NCBI RefSeq assembly: GCF_000612805.1
Contig: NZ_HG964404.1
Location: 618,174-682,173 of the forward strand
Length of the DNA: 64,000 nt
Source of the DNA: Bacillus ndiopicus
GTDB taxonomy: Bacteria; Bacillota; Bacilli; Bacillales_A; Planococcaceae
Direction: 5' to 3'
Numbering within the stretch: position 1 is the first letter of the stretch; each line of letters starts with the position of its first letter. Shown here one piece after another: positions 54,990 through 63,822 of this stretch. The notes beneath the pieces were generated by a model that had not been told where the DNA came from, did no database searches, and saw only the letters and a program-made list of their open reading frames with translations. The translations under genes and the position numbers were made by a program.

Positions 54990-55636
54990 TTACTCGCCAT
55001 CATTCGCCCAAGCGGTCCATCCTCTGCTACAATATCTTGAATCTCATAGACTGAAATAGGAAACATTGGGAGCCCGTAATAATACGGTGCTAAGTCATAT
55101 AGCTGAAAGAAAATAACGAGCGTTTTATCCGCAATATAGAAAAATTGATCAGGCTTAATAGCTATGAATGGCTCTATAACTGGTATATCACGCTCTTTTA
55201 TTTGCGCTTTAACATGCTCAGATAACACCTTAACATAGTCACTACCTGGCTTAAATAAATCGCGCAATTGACATAGCTTTCCTTTTTGCAAATCAAATGT
55301 CAGTGGTTGAATATAAGTCATACCATGAGCTGCATGATAAAAATAAACATAGTTCGATAGTGTTAGGCTGAACACGTCACGCTGATTATTTTTGAGCTCA
55401 TATGTGCCAAGCATCTGATCGATTGTAGACGGCAAGTTACCTGCTTGTTTATCAATGAGTTGCTGTGTTTCACGAGCAATTGTTTGATTAATAAAATGTT
55501 GTAGTGAAGGGTTATGCATCTGTATTGCCTGTGGGTAGTGAATGATTTGCTTTGGGGATTTCTGCACAGTATGCGTTTGCGTTGTAACAGGAAATGTAAA
55601 ACTCAAGAAAACCAACTCTTTCTTCGTTTTTGCCAT
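54986..55636 (-). CDS. DUF3298/RsiV-like domain protein
   Basis: The 216-residue protein has an RsiV/DUF3298-type layout: IIHYPQAIQMHNPSLQHFIN, GMTYIQPLTFDLQKGKLCQL, then FFQLYDLAPYYYGLPMFPIS. Most relatives are anchored outside the cell; no signal peptide is seen here. It overlaps the preceding convergent frame by four bases. Confidence 0.75.
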   Translation of the reverse strand: MAKTKKELVFLSFTFPVTTQTHTVQKSPKQIIHYPQAIQMHNPSLQHFINQTIARETQQLIDKQAGNLPSTIDQMLGTYELKNNQRDVFSLTLSNYVYFYHAAHGMTYIQPLTFDLQKGKLCQLRDLFKPGSDYVKVLSEHVKAQIKERDIPVIEPFIAIKPDQFFYIADKTLVIFFQLYDLAPYYYGLPMFPISVYEIQDIVAEDGPLGRMMASN

Positions 55637-55680
55637 TGTATGCAGGACAGTTTTTTTATGCTACAACTAAAACGGTGTCT

Positions 55681-55785
55681 TTCGGGCGAATCCAGCCTCT
55701 TTGCGAGCGAATTTTTCTTTCTTGCGAGCGAATCGGCCTTCTTTGCGAGCGAATTTCCCATTCTTATGAGCGAATCATTACTTTA
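55681..55785 (+). repeat. GAGCGAAT-type direct repeats (four units plus a degenerate one)
   Basis: Cores GGGCGAATC, GCGAGCGAATT, GCGAGCGAATC, GCGAGCGAATT and TGAGCGAATC are spaced 22-25 bases apart. It fills the gap before cblS. Confidence 0.75.
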
Positions 55786-55799
55786 GAACTATCCACAAA

Positions 55800-56465
55800 T
55801 TAGGTTAGACGATAAATCGGTGCTGATATTATTTTGTACAATTGCGTCACATCCGATTCCTCAACAGCAACTAGAACGGCTGTGGCAGGACCAGCAGAGC
55901 TTGTCTTATCTACCGCACAGTCAAATTGCTGCCCAGTAAACGCAACAATTTCTACGCCAATGCCCTTCGAACCACAGGGCCACAGCGCTTTAATAACACT
56001 TGTTTGTAACAGCGCATTAAGCTCACTTAAACTAGCAATATCTCGTGAATAGTCAATTACTTGCTGCCCTACTAAAGGTCGCCCAATAATAAAGTAACTA
56101 CAACCCTTAATTGTCGGTGTAAATTTCTTTTTTCCAATCATCGTCAAGCTTAAGCCAGATTGCAGGGCTGAAAAATTGGATTCTGTTGAGCCTGTAATTG
56201 GTGGCAAGTCTTTCCCTATTTCTTCAAATAGACGCTCACAGCCCTTTACGTAATCTGTCCAAGCAGCCTCACCTGTAAAGTTGGCTAAGACTAAATGAGT
56301 CGGCTCCGCGCCAGCACACCACTGCTCTAAAAGTGCAACACGTGCTGCAAAGTAAGCAACGATTTCATTCGGCACTTGCACACAGTCCGCCTCTTTTTCA
56401 CCAATACACCCCGAATTATCTACTGTTAAAATAGTGGTAGCATCTAGCTGCACCGCATTTCGCAT
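55800..56465 (-). CDS. cblS: Probable alpha-ribazole kinase CblS
   Basis: The 221-residue protein has features of the PurM/AIR-synthase type (ILTVDNSGCIGEKEAD near the start, GPATAVLVAVE late). In Geobacillus and Listeria, CblS phosphorylates alpha-ribazole to bypass CobT. It directly follows an ECF S-component of the CblT type and ends the cobalamin operon, which is my main reason for the name. GGAGG is nine bases before the ATG and lies inside the end of cblT. Confidence 0.65.
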   Translation of the reverse strand: MRNAVQLDATTILTVDNSGCIGEKEADCVQVPNEIVAYFAARVALLEQWCAGAEPTHLVLANFTGEAAWTDYVKGCERLFEEIGKDLPPITGSTESNFSALQSGLSLTMIGKKKFTPTIKGCSYFIIGRPLVGQQVIDYSRDIASLSELNALLQTSVIKALWPCGSKGIGVEIVAFTGQQFDCAVDKTSSAGPATAVLVAVEESDVTQLYKIISAPIYRLT

Positions 56466-56469
56466 CTGA

Positions 56470-56961
56470 TTATCCCTCCCATTTCACCATTTTTTTCACA
56501 CGCTGGAGCAGTGGTGCACAAGCAATAGCTACCGCAATGTTGATTGCCGTTGCCAGCAATAGGCCAGGCATTGCGCCAATATAAAAGGCCGGAGAAATTA
56601 AAAAATAAAATGGTAATGCAGCAATAAGACCGTTCGCTACAAGCATCCAAGCCCACTTCAATTTATCAAAGCCCTTTTTATGTAAAAGTGCAAAAATCCA
56701 AACAATTGCAAGCATTTCAAATGCAATGATTATATGAAACGAACCAAACGGCATGCCAGAACTCATTGCTGTTGCCATATGCCCTAAAGCACCTGCAAAG
56801 CCTGCATAAATCGGTGGTACGACAAAGGCCGCTAACAATGCTGGGGCAGAATCAAGCGCCGCTGACACTGTAAAAACAGGTATTTTGATAAAACCGCCTA
56901 CTGCACATAAAGCAGCTAATAATGATGTTAAAACAATATATCGTAAACTTGCTTTTGTCAT
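56470..56961 (-). CDS. cblT: Probable alpha-ribazole ECF transporter S-component CblT
   Basis: The 163-residue protein has about five membrane helices and an ECF S-component pattern (LLAALCAVGGFIKIPVFTVS, APALLAAFVVPPIYAGFAGA, FGSFHIIIAFEML). In the cobalamin operon next to a CblS-like gene it most likely imports alpha-ribazole, using an energising module from elsewhere. ATG 56961 has AAAGGAGG seven bases upstream. Confidence 0.75.
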   Translation of the reverse strand: MTKASLRYIVLTSLLAALCAVGGFIKIPVFTVSAALDSAPALLAAFVVPPIYAGFAGALGHMATAMSSGMPFGSFHIIIAFEMLAIVWIFALLHKKGFDKLKWAWMLVANGLIAALPFYFLISPAFYIGAMPGLLLATAINIAVAIACAPLLQRVKKMVKWEG

Positions 56962-57368
56962 TTTTGCACCTCCTTTAATATTTGTGGAATACCGTACCAA
57001 ATACGTGTCACTTGCTCGCTATAGGCAAACATCGCTTGATATAGCCTACCACAAGTATCACGAAGAAATCGTTGCTCCTTCTCTAAAGGTACGATTCCCC
57101 GCCCCATATCTGTACAAACGCATACTAATGTTGCTTGTGCATCAAGCTGCTGTAGTTTTTTCATCAATATCGCTACAACCTCATCCTCTGTTAAATGGGA
57201 GAGCTGTTTGACGATTTGCTCAAAGCGTCCGATTACAACTATATCTTGCTTCTTGAAGGTAAGATTTTCAGGTAAATGGCCTTCAAAAAACTGCTGTGTA
57301 TAATTAGGATAGTGCTGTTTTACGAAATCTCGCTTGCCGTTATAGGCACCTCCGATATAAACGTGCAT
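56958..57368 (-). CDS. Second, divergent CobU/CobP-like protein
   Basis: The 136-residue protein begins MHVYIGGAYNGKRDFV, a CobU-type P-loop in which the usual Ser/Thr after GK is Arg. It ends TDMGRGIVPLEKEQRFLRDT, resembling the CobU segment that contacts the substrate. It is shorter than true CobU, which is encoded at 58662. It may bind nucleotide without full activity or supply another step. Its start overlaps the histidine phosphatase gene by 49 bases, and its stop overlaps cblT. Confidence 0.7.
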   Translation of the reverse strand: MHVYIGGAYNGKRDFVKQHYPNYTQQFFEGHLPENLTFKKQDIVVIGRFEQIVKQLSHLTEDEVVAILMKKLQQLDAQATLVCVCTDMGRGIVPLEKEQRFLRDTCGRLYQAMFAYSEQVTRIWYGIPQILKEVQK

Positions 57369-57910
57369 CGTTCCCCCTCCTTCCATGCAGAAAAATCCGA
57401 CCAATAGCAGCTATACAATGTACCATGTTCAGCGTGCAAACGCTCAAATGGCTGCTGTAAAAACTGGGCAAGTAGCAAACGAATTACCCCACCATGTACA
57501 ACAAAGGTATATTCATCTGGTGCTACAATAATTTGCTGCATTGCACGCTCTACTCGCTCCTTAAAGTGAATAAAACTTTCACCAGCAGGTGGTGTCACTT
57601 GCAGTGGATTCATTAGCCATTCTCTGTAAATAGGATTGTCCTTTAGCTCCTCATACGTTTTCATCTCGAATTGCCCAAAATGTAGTTCGCGCAAATCAGC
57701 ACTTGCTTGATAAGGTGCTTGTGGAAAATAGCAAGCGGCCGTTTGCTGGCAGCGTTTTAAATCACTTCCATTAATAATGGATGGCTGTAGCGCTAGATGC
57801 ACTTGTTGCAATGGTAAAATCGGCTCATCTGTATGCCCGATATATTTTCGTTCAATATTCGCCTGTGTTTTGCCGTGGCGAATTAAATGAATAGTAATAG
57901 CGTTCCCCAT
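57320..57910 (-). CDS. cobC: Histidine phosphatase, probable alpha-ribazole phosphatase
   Basis: The 196-residue protein has the phosphatase motif LIRHGKTQANIE and the second His in FVVHGGVIRLL. In this operon it should remove the phosphate from alpha-ribazole-5'-phosphate or adenosylcobalamin phosphate. Its start overlaps cobS by 28 bases. Confidence 0.82.
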   Translation of the reverse strand: MGNAITIHLIRHGKTQANIERKYIGHTDEPILPLQQVHLALQPSIINGSDLKRCQQTAACYFPQAPYQASADLRELHFGQFEMKTYEELKDNPIYREWLMNPLQVTPPAGESFIHFKERVERAMQQIIVAPDEYTFVVHGGVIRLLLAQFLQQPFERLHAEHGTLYSCYWSDFSAWKEGERCTFISEVPITASEIS

Positions 57911-58650
57911 AAAATAAGCTCCGTCCCTTCATAAAATGCACCTAATAAATCCCCTGTCATACCTGCAAAGTTTTTATTTGACCAATGGCGATAATAAAAT
58001 AAAGCAATTAGCATGATGCCATATAAAGCCAACAGTGACCACTCGCCTACATATACTGCATAGCCAATTACAAGCAAGCTATATATGATACATGCAATGA
58101 TTACTCCTTTTGCTTGCACACGCTCCTTAAAATAAGCCGCAAGTCCTGATGTTTTCGCGCTTTTCATTGTTATGAAATAAAGTAACATTGCAACACGTGA
58201 CAAAAGTGGAATCGCTATAAAATAAAAAATATTGACCTCACGCAATAAAGCTTCATAGAGAAAGCCTACTTTTAGTAGCAAAAAACAAACTACCGCTAAT
58301 ACACCAAAAGCACCTACACGAGGGTCTTCTAAAATCGTTAACCGTTTTTCTTGATCACGATAGGAAAAAAAAGCATCGCTCGTATCGATAAAACCATCTG
58401 TATGTATGCCACCTGTGACCCCAATCATTGTGACAACTAAAATAATCGCAGCTAATAGTGGTGATAGTTCAAGCCAATAGTTATTGATTGCCAAAAATCC
58501 AAGCGAAGTTGCTCCTGTGAGTAGGCTAAGGAGTGGCATTAACATGTACATAGCTGTTACATCTTTTGTTGTCAAAGATAGCTCCCGTTTTACTGGTAAC
58601 GCGCTAAAAAATTGCAGGCAAAGTAGTAGCCCTGTTACAAAATGCTTCAT
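57883..58650 (-). CDS. cobS: Adenosylcobinamide-GDP ribazoletransferase
   Basis: The 255-residue membrane enzyme joins adenosylcobinamide-GDP with alpha-ribazole. It shows GGIHTDGFIDTSDAFFSYRD and RVGAFGVLAVV, the conserved acidic motif and following strand of CobS, plus about six membrane helices. AAGGAGAG precedes the ATG. Confidence 0.93.
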   Translation of the reverse strand: MKHFVTGLLLCLQFFSALPVKRELSLTTKDVTAMYMLMPLLSLLTGATSLGFLAINNYWLELSPLLAAIILVVTMIGVTGGIHTDGFIDTSDAFFSYRDQEKRLTILEDPRVGAFGVLAVVCFLLLKVGFLYEALLREVNIFYFIAIPLLSRVAMLLYFITMKSAKTSGLAAYFKERVQAKGVIIACIIYSLLVIGYAVYVGEWSLLALYGIMLIALFYYRHWSNKNFAGMTGDLLGAFYEGTELILWGTLLLFI

Positions 58651-58661
58651 TTTATCTCTCC

Positions 58662-59216
58662 TTACTTCCAGCGCTTCCTTAGTTGATGATCAATTTCGTA
58701 GGCCTCTTCACACTGTGCGACAATCCATTGATGTAGCTCACCTAACAACCGCTTATATAATTCTGTTTCTTCATAAGTTGCTTGCGGCTCGTCTAATACT
58801 TCGTTAGAAACAAGCAAAACAATTACATCTTGTTCCTGCCACTTTTTTATATAATGCTTGAATGATTTTATGTATTGTGAAATTGCGTGAGTAGGCTCCA
58901 AGCTCGTTTTATATAGTACATTTCCTAGCCACGTTGTTAAACAGTCCCATAGCACAACAGTGTCTCGCTCAAATGCTAGTAACTCTTCTGTTAACGTATC
59001 CGGTATTTCAAGCGTTTGCCATACAGCACCACTATGCTTTCTGTCAGCTTGATGCCTTTGGATTCTCGCCTGCATTTCTACATCAAAGGCTACCCCTGAG
59101 GCCATATAAATTAAAGAGCTACCACCACCGGTTGCTGCAAGTTGCTGTGCATAACGCTCTGCGAAGGCACTTTTCCCGCTACGAACACCGCCTGTCACAA
59201 ATATTAATCGTCCCAT
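58662..59216 (-). CDS. cobU: Bifunctional adenosylcobinamide kinase/guanylyltransferase
   Basis: The 184-residue enzyme begins MGRLIFVTGGVRSGKSAFAE, a classic CobU P-loop. It contains IQRHQADRKHSGAVWQTLE (guanylation His) and VLWDCLTTWLGN, and VSNEV. It phosphorylates and guanylylates adenosylcobinamide. It is followed by cobS after 11 bases. Confidence 0.93.
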   Translation of the reverse strand: MGRLIFVTGGVRSGKSAFAERYAQQLAATGGGSSLIYMASGVAFDVEMQARIQRHQADRKHSGAVWQTLEIPDTLTEELLAFERDTVVLWDCLTTWLGNVLYKTSLEPTHAISQYIKSFKHYIKKWQEQDVIVLLVSNEVLDEPQATYEETELYKRLLGELHQWIVAQCEEAYEIDHQLRKRWK

Positions 59217-59269
59217 TGGCTCCCCCCTTATTATTTGGTCAAAGCATATCTAGCTTTAAGATGCAAATA

Positions 59270-59310
59270 GCTGACGGTAAAGACAGATAAATATCTGTTT
59301 TCCCGTCAGC
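59270..59310 (-). terminator. Hairpin between btuF-like gene and cobU
   Basis: GCTGACGG pairs with CCGTCAGC, and an inner ACAGATA with TATCTGT. No long U-run follows, so partial termination or RNA processing is more likely than full termination. Confidence 0.55.
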
Positions 59311-59332
59311 CTTCTGCCTTCACTATTATAAC

Positions 59333-60286
59333 TTATTTAAAAAGCTCTGGATATACTGTTTCAGCTACTAGCTCTACCGCTTGACCAATACGTGTCGCTG
59401 GACGTGATAAAATATCGCTATCAACAAAATAAATTTCTTTGTTAACAATTGCTTGAATATTAGACCAGCCTGGACGATTTGCTATTTCGCTCACCGGATC
59501 CTCTACGTAATTTACTGTTGTTAAAATAACTGTTGGGTTAATCTTAATAACATCTTCCTCTGCTACTTTAAACCAGCTCTCTTGCTCTGCAAAAACATTT
59601 TCTACACCCGCTGCTGTTAAAACTTCCTGTTGGAATGTCCCTTTCCCAGCTGACCAAGTATCTGGCGCAGGTGCAATTTCAAAATAAACTTTTTTCTTTT
59701 CATCTAAAGCTGCAGTTTTTTCTTGAACATTGGCAATTTGTTGTTTAATTTCCTCAACAATTTTCTCGCCTTTTTCTTCAACGCCCATTACTTGTGATAG
59801 CTGAATAATATCTCCATAAACATCATCAAAAGAAGCTGCTGACTGAATAACGAAAACTTTTAAGCCCGCTGCCTCTAGCTGCTCCACTTGTACAGAATCT
59901 CCAGCTGTGTAGGCAATTACTACGTCTGGATTTAATTCGATAATGCGCTCACCATTAATCGTTATCGAATCAGATACACGTTCAATGTTTAGTGCTTCTT
60001 CTGGGTAGTTATCATAATCTGTTGCACCGATAATTTTATCGCCCGCACCTAATGAAAATAAAATCTCTGTATTGCTTGGCTGTAATGAGACAATTGTTTC
60101 TGGTATATGATCAAAGCTCACTTCGATACCACGGTCATCCGTTACAGTATACGGTCCCTCTTGTGCTGCTTGTTCTGAATTCCCTGTAGATTGCTGTGTG
60201 TTATTAGGCGTTTCTTCCTTTGTACCACATGCTGTTAATAATAATGCTGCTGCTAATGGAGCGAGCCACTTTGCTTTCCAATTCAT
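59333..60286 (-). CDS. Corrinoid (BtuF-like) substrate-binding lipoprotein
   Basis: The 317-residue protein has a lipobox (LLLTACG, Cys about 20). The class III binding-protein fold shows IVSLQPSNTEILFSLGAGDK, GATDYDNYPEE and DVVIAYTAGD. Behind a B12 riboswitch it most likely captures cobalamin or cobinamide. No permease or ATPase lies adjacent. Its ATG overlaps the preceding stop by four bases. Confidence 0.85.
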   Translation of the reverse strand: MNWKAKWLAPLAAALLLTACGTKEETPNNTQQSTGNSEQAAQEGPYTVTDDRGIEVSFDHIPETIVSLQPSNTEILFSLGAGDKIIGATDYDNYPEEALNIERVSDSITINGERIIELNPDVVIAYTAGDSVQVEQLEAAGLKVFVIQSAASFDDVYGDIIQLSQVMGVEEKGEKIVEEIKQQIANVQEKTAALDEKKKVYFEIAPAPDTWSAGKGTFQQEVLTAAGVENVFAEQESWFKVAEEDVIKINPTVILTTVNYVEDPVSEIANRPGWSNIQAIVNKEIYFVDSDILSRPATRIGQAVELVAETVYPELFK

Positions 60287-60831
60287 GATACTTCCTCTTT
60301 TCGTTTTTTCATTGGGTATGATTTACTTATAAATTCGATTTCCTCGTGCTTACTTACTTGATTAACATAAACAGCCATCACAAAAAATACATTCGCAAGC
60401 AGGCCCAAATAATCAAATAATATTTCTGGTACGTCACGTTCTTCGCTTACTTTATGTAATGCGCGGTACGACTTTTTCGCCTCACTACGACATACGTGCA
60501 AACGCGCTGCCGCCTCAACTCCTTGTGGCAAAACGAAACGTTCTATTTTATGTCCTACTTGTGCAACATAATAATCATAACGATTGCTTAAAAATTGTAA
60601 ATCCTCTTCTGTTACTGCAAGTTTACCGCGCACTGAGCCATTCACATGATATGCCATCGGATGTAGCTTCTCTAAGTCTTCACGCACTATTTGAACATCT
60701 TTCCCCTCTAGTGCTGGAAAAACTGTTCCAATACGTGTAGTTAATGAATCTGTACGAATTTCAAAATCAACTAAACAGCTTTTTTCACGCATAAATGGGT
60801 AGCATGAATAGCGCATATCTTTTTTCACCAA
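60283..60831 (-). CDS. Divergent PduO-type cob(I)alamin adenosyltransferase-like protein
   Basis: The 182-residue protein has the PduO helical bundle end (LPQGVEAAARLHVCRSEAKKS, then LFDYLGLLANVFFVMAVYVN), but lacks the usual N-terminal TKTGDKG loop. It may still adenosylate corrinoid or have another corrinoid role. It starts at TTG 60831 or GTG 60828, with GGAGG eight bases upstream. First gene after the riboswitch. Confidence 0.65.
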   Translation of the reverse strand: MVKKDMRYSCYPFMREKSCLVDFEIRTDSLTTRIGTVFPALEGKDVQIVREDLEKLHPMAYHVNGSVRGKLAVTEEDLQFLSNRYDYYVAQVGHKIERFVLPQGVEAAARLHVCRSEAKKSYRALHKVSEERDVPEILFDYLGLLANVFFVMAVYVNQVSKHEEIEFISKSYPMKKRKEEVS

Positions 60832-60934
60832 ATTTAACTCCTCCTTTGCACTATTTTGAATAAGCTTTTCACTAGCATTTCTTGTTTACAGCTGTGATAC
60901 TACATCTAGCATTCTAAGTCTTCGGTGATAAACA

Positions 60935-60963
60935 CAAAAAAGCCATCCAAAAGAATGGATGGC
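60935..60963 (-). terminator. Riboswitch-controlled terminator
   Basis: GCCATCC pairs with GGATGGC (60942-60963) and is followed on the minus strand by seven T. It lies between the B12 riboswitch and the first gene, so ligand binding probably sets its formation. Confidence 0.8.
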
Positions 60964-61056
60964 ATGAATTTCATTACAATTCTAAGCATAGAAAGTATTC
61001 GTAATTATACTGCCGTACATCCTCTTTAGTTCCGAAGAGTGCTGTGACGATCAGAA

Positions 61057-61215
61057 AAAGATAGGTCTCCTGGCTTATGCTTTCTTTAGGTGAAATACCT
61101 TCCCATTTCAAAGAAACAGTGGTGTCTTTTTCACTTTACAAGCACATACAGTTACGGACATAGCTTCGGCCTCTCACCGAATTCCCTTTTATGCTTAGCG
61201 CATCTTTTCCCTGCA
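61057..61215 (-). promoter_or_regulatory. Cobalamin (B12) riboswitch
   Basis: On the minus strand the conserved parts appear in order: AAAAGGGAATTCGGTGAGAG at about 61173-61192, then CCGAAGCTATGTCCGTAACTG, and the B12 box GCCAGGAGACCTAT near 61061-61074. It controls the salvage operon below it. No open frame of interest lies within. Confidence 0.95.
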
Positions 61216-61273
61216 AGCTTTATTCAACTATTTAACAATCTATCATATTTGCAGCTATTTTTGTAGTATTTTT

Positions 61274-61693
61274 TTATGATGTTACACTGCAATCTGGACA
61301 TTTTCCATACACTTCAAATTTATGTGCCTCAATTTCGAAGTTTGGCAAGCTTTCACCAAGAAGCTCCATCGGGCATAAAGGCAATTCCTTTACGTTGCCA
61401 CATTCTCGGCATATAAAATGATGGTGGTGGTGTTCTGATTCACAATGCATTCTAAAATTACGTTCACCTTGCATTTCTGTTTCATCCAAAATATCAAGCT
61501 CAACAAATGTAGCTAAATTACGATAAATTGTATCAAAGCTCATCCCTGGATAATCCTTTTTCAAAACATCTAATAAATCACGAGCTGTTAAATATTTATC
61601 CGTTTCTGCAAACATTTTTAAGATAAGCTCTCGTTTATCCGTTTTCTTAAAACCGTTGTCTTTTAAAATTTCCCATGCACGTGTCAGATTCAT
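61274..61693 (-). CDS. zur: Fur-family zinc uptake regulator Zur
   Basis: The 139-residue protein has the Fur winged helix (TIYRNLATFVELDILDE), a His-rich stretch (ESEHHHHHF) and two CxxC structural zinc sites (CRECG, CPDC). Linkage to znuCB and to a Zur operator fixes its identity. Its ATG overlaps the znuB stop. Confidence 0.92.
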   Translation of the reverse strand: MNLTRAWEILKDNGFKKTDKRELILKMFAETDKYLTARDLLDVLKKDYPGMSFDTIYRNLATFVELDILDETEMQGERNFRMHCESEHHHHHFICRECGNVKELPLCPMELLGESLPNFEIEAHKFEVYGKCPDCSVTS

Positions 61694-62541
61694 AGCGCCG
61701 CCTCCTTATTTCGTATCGTCACTTTTTTACTAACAATTACAAACAATAAAATGAGTATCGATGTAACAACAATCGTTCCACCAGGTGCTAAATTTAAATA
61801 AAAGGCACTTACAAGTCCCATAATTACGGCTAACTCACCGAAAATGATGGCGTAAAGTATCGCCTGCTTAAAGCCTTTTGCTAAACGCATCGCCGCCGCA
61901 ACTGGCAAGGTCATCAGGCTTGATACAAGTAAAATACCAACAATACGCATACTTGCTGCAATAACGAGTGCGACAACAATCATAAACAATAAATGAATCC
62001 ACTTTGCTGGTAGCCCACTCGCTTTTGCATATTCTTCATCAAACGACAGGACAAACAGTTCCTTGAAAAATAATAATAAAAAGATAACGACAACTGCTGC
62101 AATTGCTAGTACAACCCAGAGATCCTGGCGCGATACAGCGGATACCGAGCCGAATAAATAACTCATTAAATCGGTATTAAAACCGCTTGCGAGCGATATA
62201 AAAATTGCACTTAAGCCTATGCCGCCCGACATAATAATCGGAATCGCCAGCTCCTCATAATGCTTATAAAGACGTCGCAGGCGCTCTATTAACACTGAGC
62301 CACTAACAGAAGCGATAATTCCTAAATAAATTGGATTTAATAAAGCTAATGCTGCAAAGTTTTGACTTACATATAAGCTACCCGCAATTCCTGCAAGCGT
62401 AACATGTGACAACGCATCCGCAATAAGCGATAATCTGCGCACCACAATAAATACACCGAGTAATGGTGCAATAATGCCTATAATAAGCCCTGAAAAAAAG
62501 GCGTTTTGTAAAAATTCATAACGTAAAATTGCTTCAATCAT
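61690..62541 (-). CDS. znuB: Zinc ABC transporter permease
   Basis: The 283-residue permease has about eight membrane helices and the family segments LIADALSHVTLAGIAGS and SLMTLPVAAAMRLAKGFKQA. It carries zinc across the membrane with ZnuC. ATG 62541 has GAGG seven bases upstream; the longer frame is not supported. The binding protein ZnuA is not in this window. Confidence 0.92.
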   Translation of the reverse strand: MIEAILRYEFLQNAFFSGLIIGIIAPLLGVFIVVRRLSLIADALSHVTLAGIAGSLYVSQNFAALALLNPIYLGIIASVSGSVLIERLRRLYKHYEELAIPIIMSGGIGLSAIFISLASGFNTDLMSYLFGSVSAVSRQDLWVVLAIAAVVVIFLLLFFKELFVLSFDEEYAKASGLPAKWIHLLFMIVVALVIAASMRIVGILLVSSLMTLPVAAAMRLAKGFKQAILYAIIFGELAVIMGLVSAFYLNLAPGGTIVVTSILILLFVIVSKKVTIRNKEAAL

Positions 62542-62554
62542 CTTGCTACCTCTC

Positions 62555-63307
62555 CTAGTGAATCTTTCGTACTTTATGGCCATACCAGGCATCAAGCTTT
62601 TGCTCTGAAATATGGTCAAAATCATTTTTATAGCCGTGGAAATGAATTGTTTTATTTAAGCATGCTACATGGCTAATATGCTCTGATACGATATCAACAT
62701 CATGCGTGACTAAAATCATCGTAATTTGTCGTTCCTCGTTTAGCTTTACGAGCATATCATAAAACGATTGCACATTTTCATGGTCAATACCAACAGTTGG
62801 CTCATCAAGTATAAGTAGCTTCGGCTCAGCAATAAGCGCTCGCGCAATAAAGACGCGCTGCTGCTGCCCGCCTGATAGCTGCCCGATATTACGCGTCGCA
62901 AAATTTTCCATACCTACTGCTTCCAGTGCTTTTATCACACGCTTATCAACGTCCTTAGGATAGTGATTAAACAAACCGATTTTTTTTGTTAATCCACTTT
63001 TGACAACTTCCGCTACCGTGGCAGGAAAACCTGAATTAAAGGCATTTGATTTTTGTGACACATAGCCGATCCATTCTCGCTGCTTAAATGATTGTATCGA
63101 CTCACCAAACAGTTCTATCTCACCACTTGCTGGCTTTAATAAACCAAGTATAAGTTTTAGCAATGTTGATTTACCTGACCCATTCGGACCTAATAGTGCT
63201 AGGAAATCCCCTTGCTCTACTTGAAAGGAGATATTGTTCAATGCTTGTGTGCCATCATATTGAAATGACACATTTTGTAATTGGATAATTGGATTTGTCA
63301 TGTTCAT
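62555..63307 (-). CDS. znuC: Zinc ABC transporter ATP-binding protein
   Basis: The 250-residue ABC ATPase has Walker A GPNGSGKST, signature [15 protein letters not shown], Walker B LLILDEPTVGID and VTHD. It is first gene of znuC-znuB-zur, 13 bases before znuB, behind a Zur box. Confidence 0.93.
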   Translation of the reverse strand: MNMTNPIIQLQNVSFQYDGTQALNNISFQVEQGDFLALLGPNGSGKSTLLKLILGLLKPASGEIELFGESIQSFKQREWIGYVSQKSNAFNSGFPATVAEVVKSGLTKKIGLFNHYPKDVDKRVIKALEAVGMENFATRNIGQLSGGQQQRVFIARALIAEPKLLILDEPTVGIDHENVQSFYDMLVKLNEERQITMILVTHDVDIVSEHISHVACLNKTIHFHGYKNDFDHISEQKLDAWYGHKVRKIH

Positions 63308-63322
63308 TCTCTTCTTTCTAAT

Positions 63323-63340
63323 TCAAAATCATTACGATTT
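63323..63340 (-). promoter_or_regulatory. Zur operator
   Basis: On the minus strand AAATCGTAATGATTTTGA has the left half of the Bacillus Zur box intact and a weaker right half. It lies just upstream of znuC, so zinc-bound Zur should repress the operon, including its own gene. Confidence 0.8.
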
Positions 63341-63405
63341 ACATTTTGAAAGTATAGTGGATTTTTTGTTATTTGTAAAGGTAATACGCTTGAAAGGATG
63401 AATCC

Positions 63406-63645
63406 ATGAATCAGATGGCATTTATGCATTTTTTAATGAATGCGAGCGATAAAGAAATTCAAAAAATCGTGCTGAAAAGAGCAGGTGTAAATTTATCGTT
63501 GCAAGACATTCAGCAATTGCGCCCTCTTTTAGCAGAAGCAAATATTAGCTGGCTACTCAGCGGCATCCCAAAAGAGATATTGAAAAAAGTTGATCGAGTT
63601 ATCGGCAAAGATAAAAGAAAAAAGCTAATGGAGCTTCTAAATTAA
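63406..63645 (+). CDS. Small helical protein, possibly YqfT/DUF2624-like
   Basis: The 79-residue protein is helical and basic (SDKEIQKIVLKRAGVNLSLQ, then SGIPKEILKKVDRVIGKDKR). Size and place next to zur resemble B. subtilis yqfT. The family match is weak from memory. A strong terminator follows. Confidence 0.6.
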   Translation: MNQMAFMHFLMNASDKEIQKIVLKRAGVNLSLQDIQQLRPLLAEANISWLLSGIPKEILKKVDRVIGKDKRKKLMELLN

Positions 63646-63661
63646 CCATTTAAAAACTGAG

Positions 63662-63707
63662 ATTGTCCGAAAAGCAGGCTGGCGCGCTGCTTGTCGGACA
63701 ATTTTTG
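63662..63707 (+). terminator. Rho-independent terminator
   Basis: ATTGTCCGA and AGCAG pair with CTGCT and TCGGACAAT, followed by TTTTT. Confidence 0.85.
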
Positions 63708-63822
63708 CTGTTTTGTTGAATTGTTGGCCATTTGGAAAAATGTAAGTGTTTTTTAAGAGGTTAAAAATAATTGTTTTTTCAGCTCTCAAATTAATAAAGT
63801 GAAATTTTCCGGAATCCCTTTT

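Noticed and set aside
59270..59310. Terminator ending the btuF-like transcript and separating cobU
   Set aside because: The stem is strong but no U-run follows, and there is no promoter evidence before cobU, so I keep the operon as one unit with a possible attenuator.
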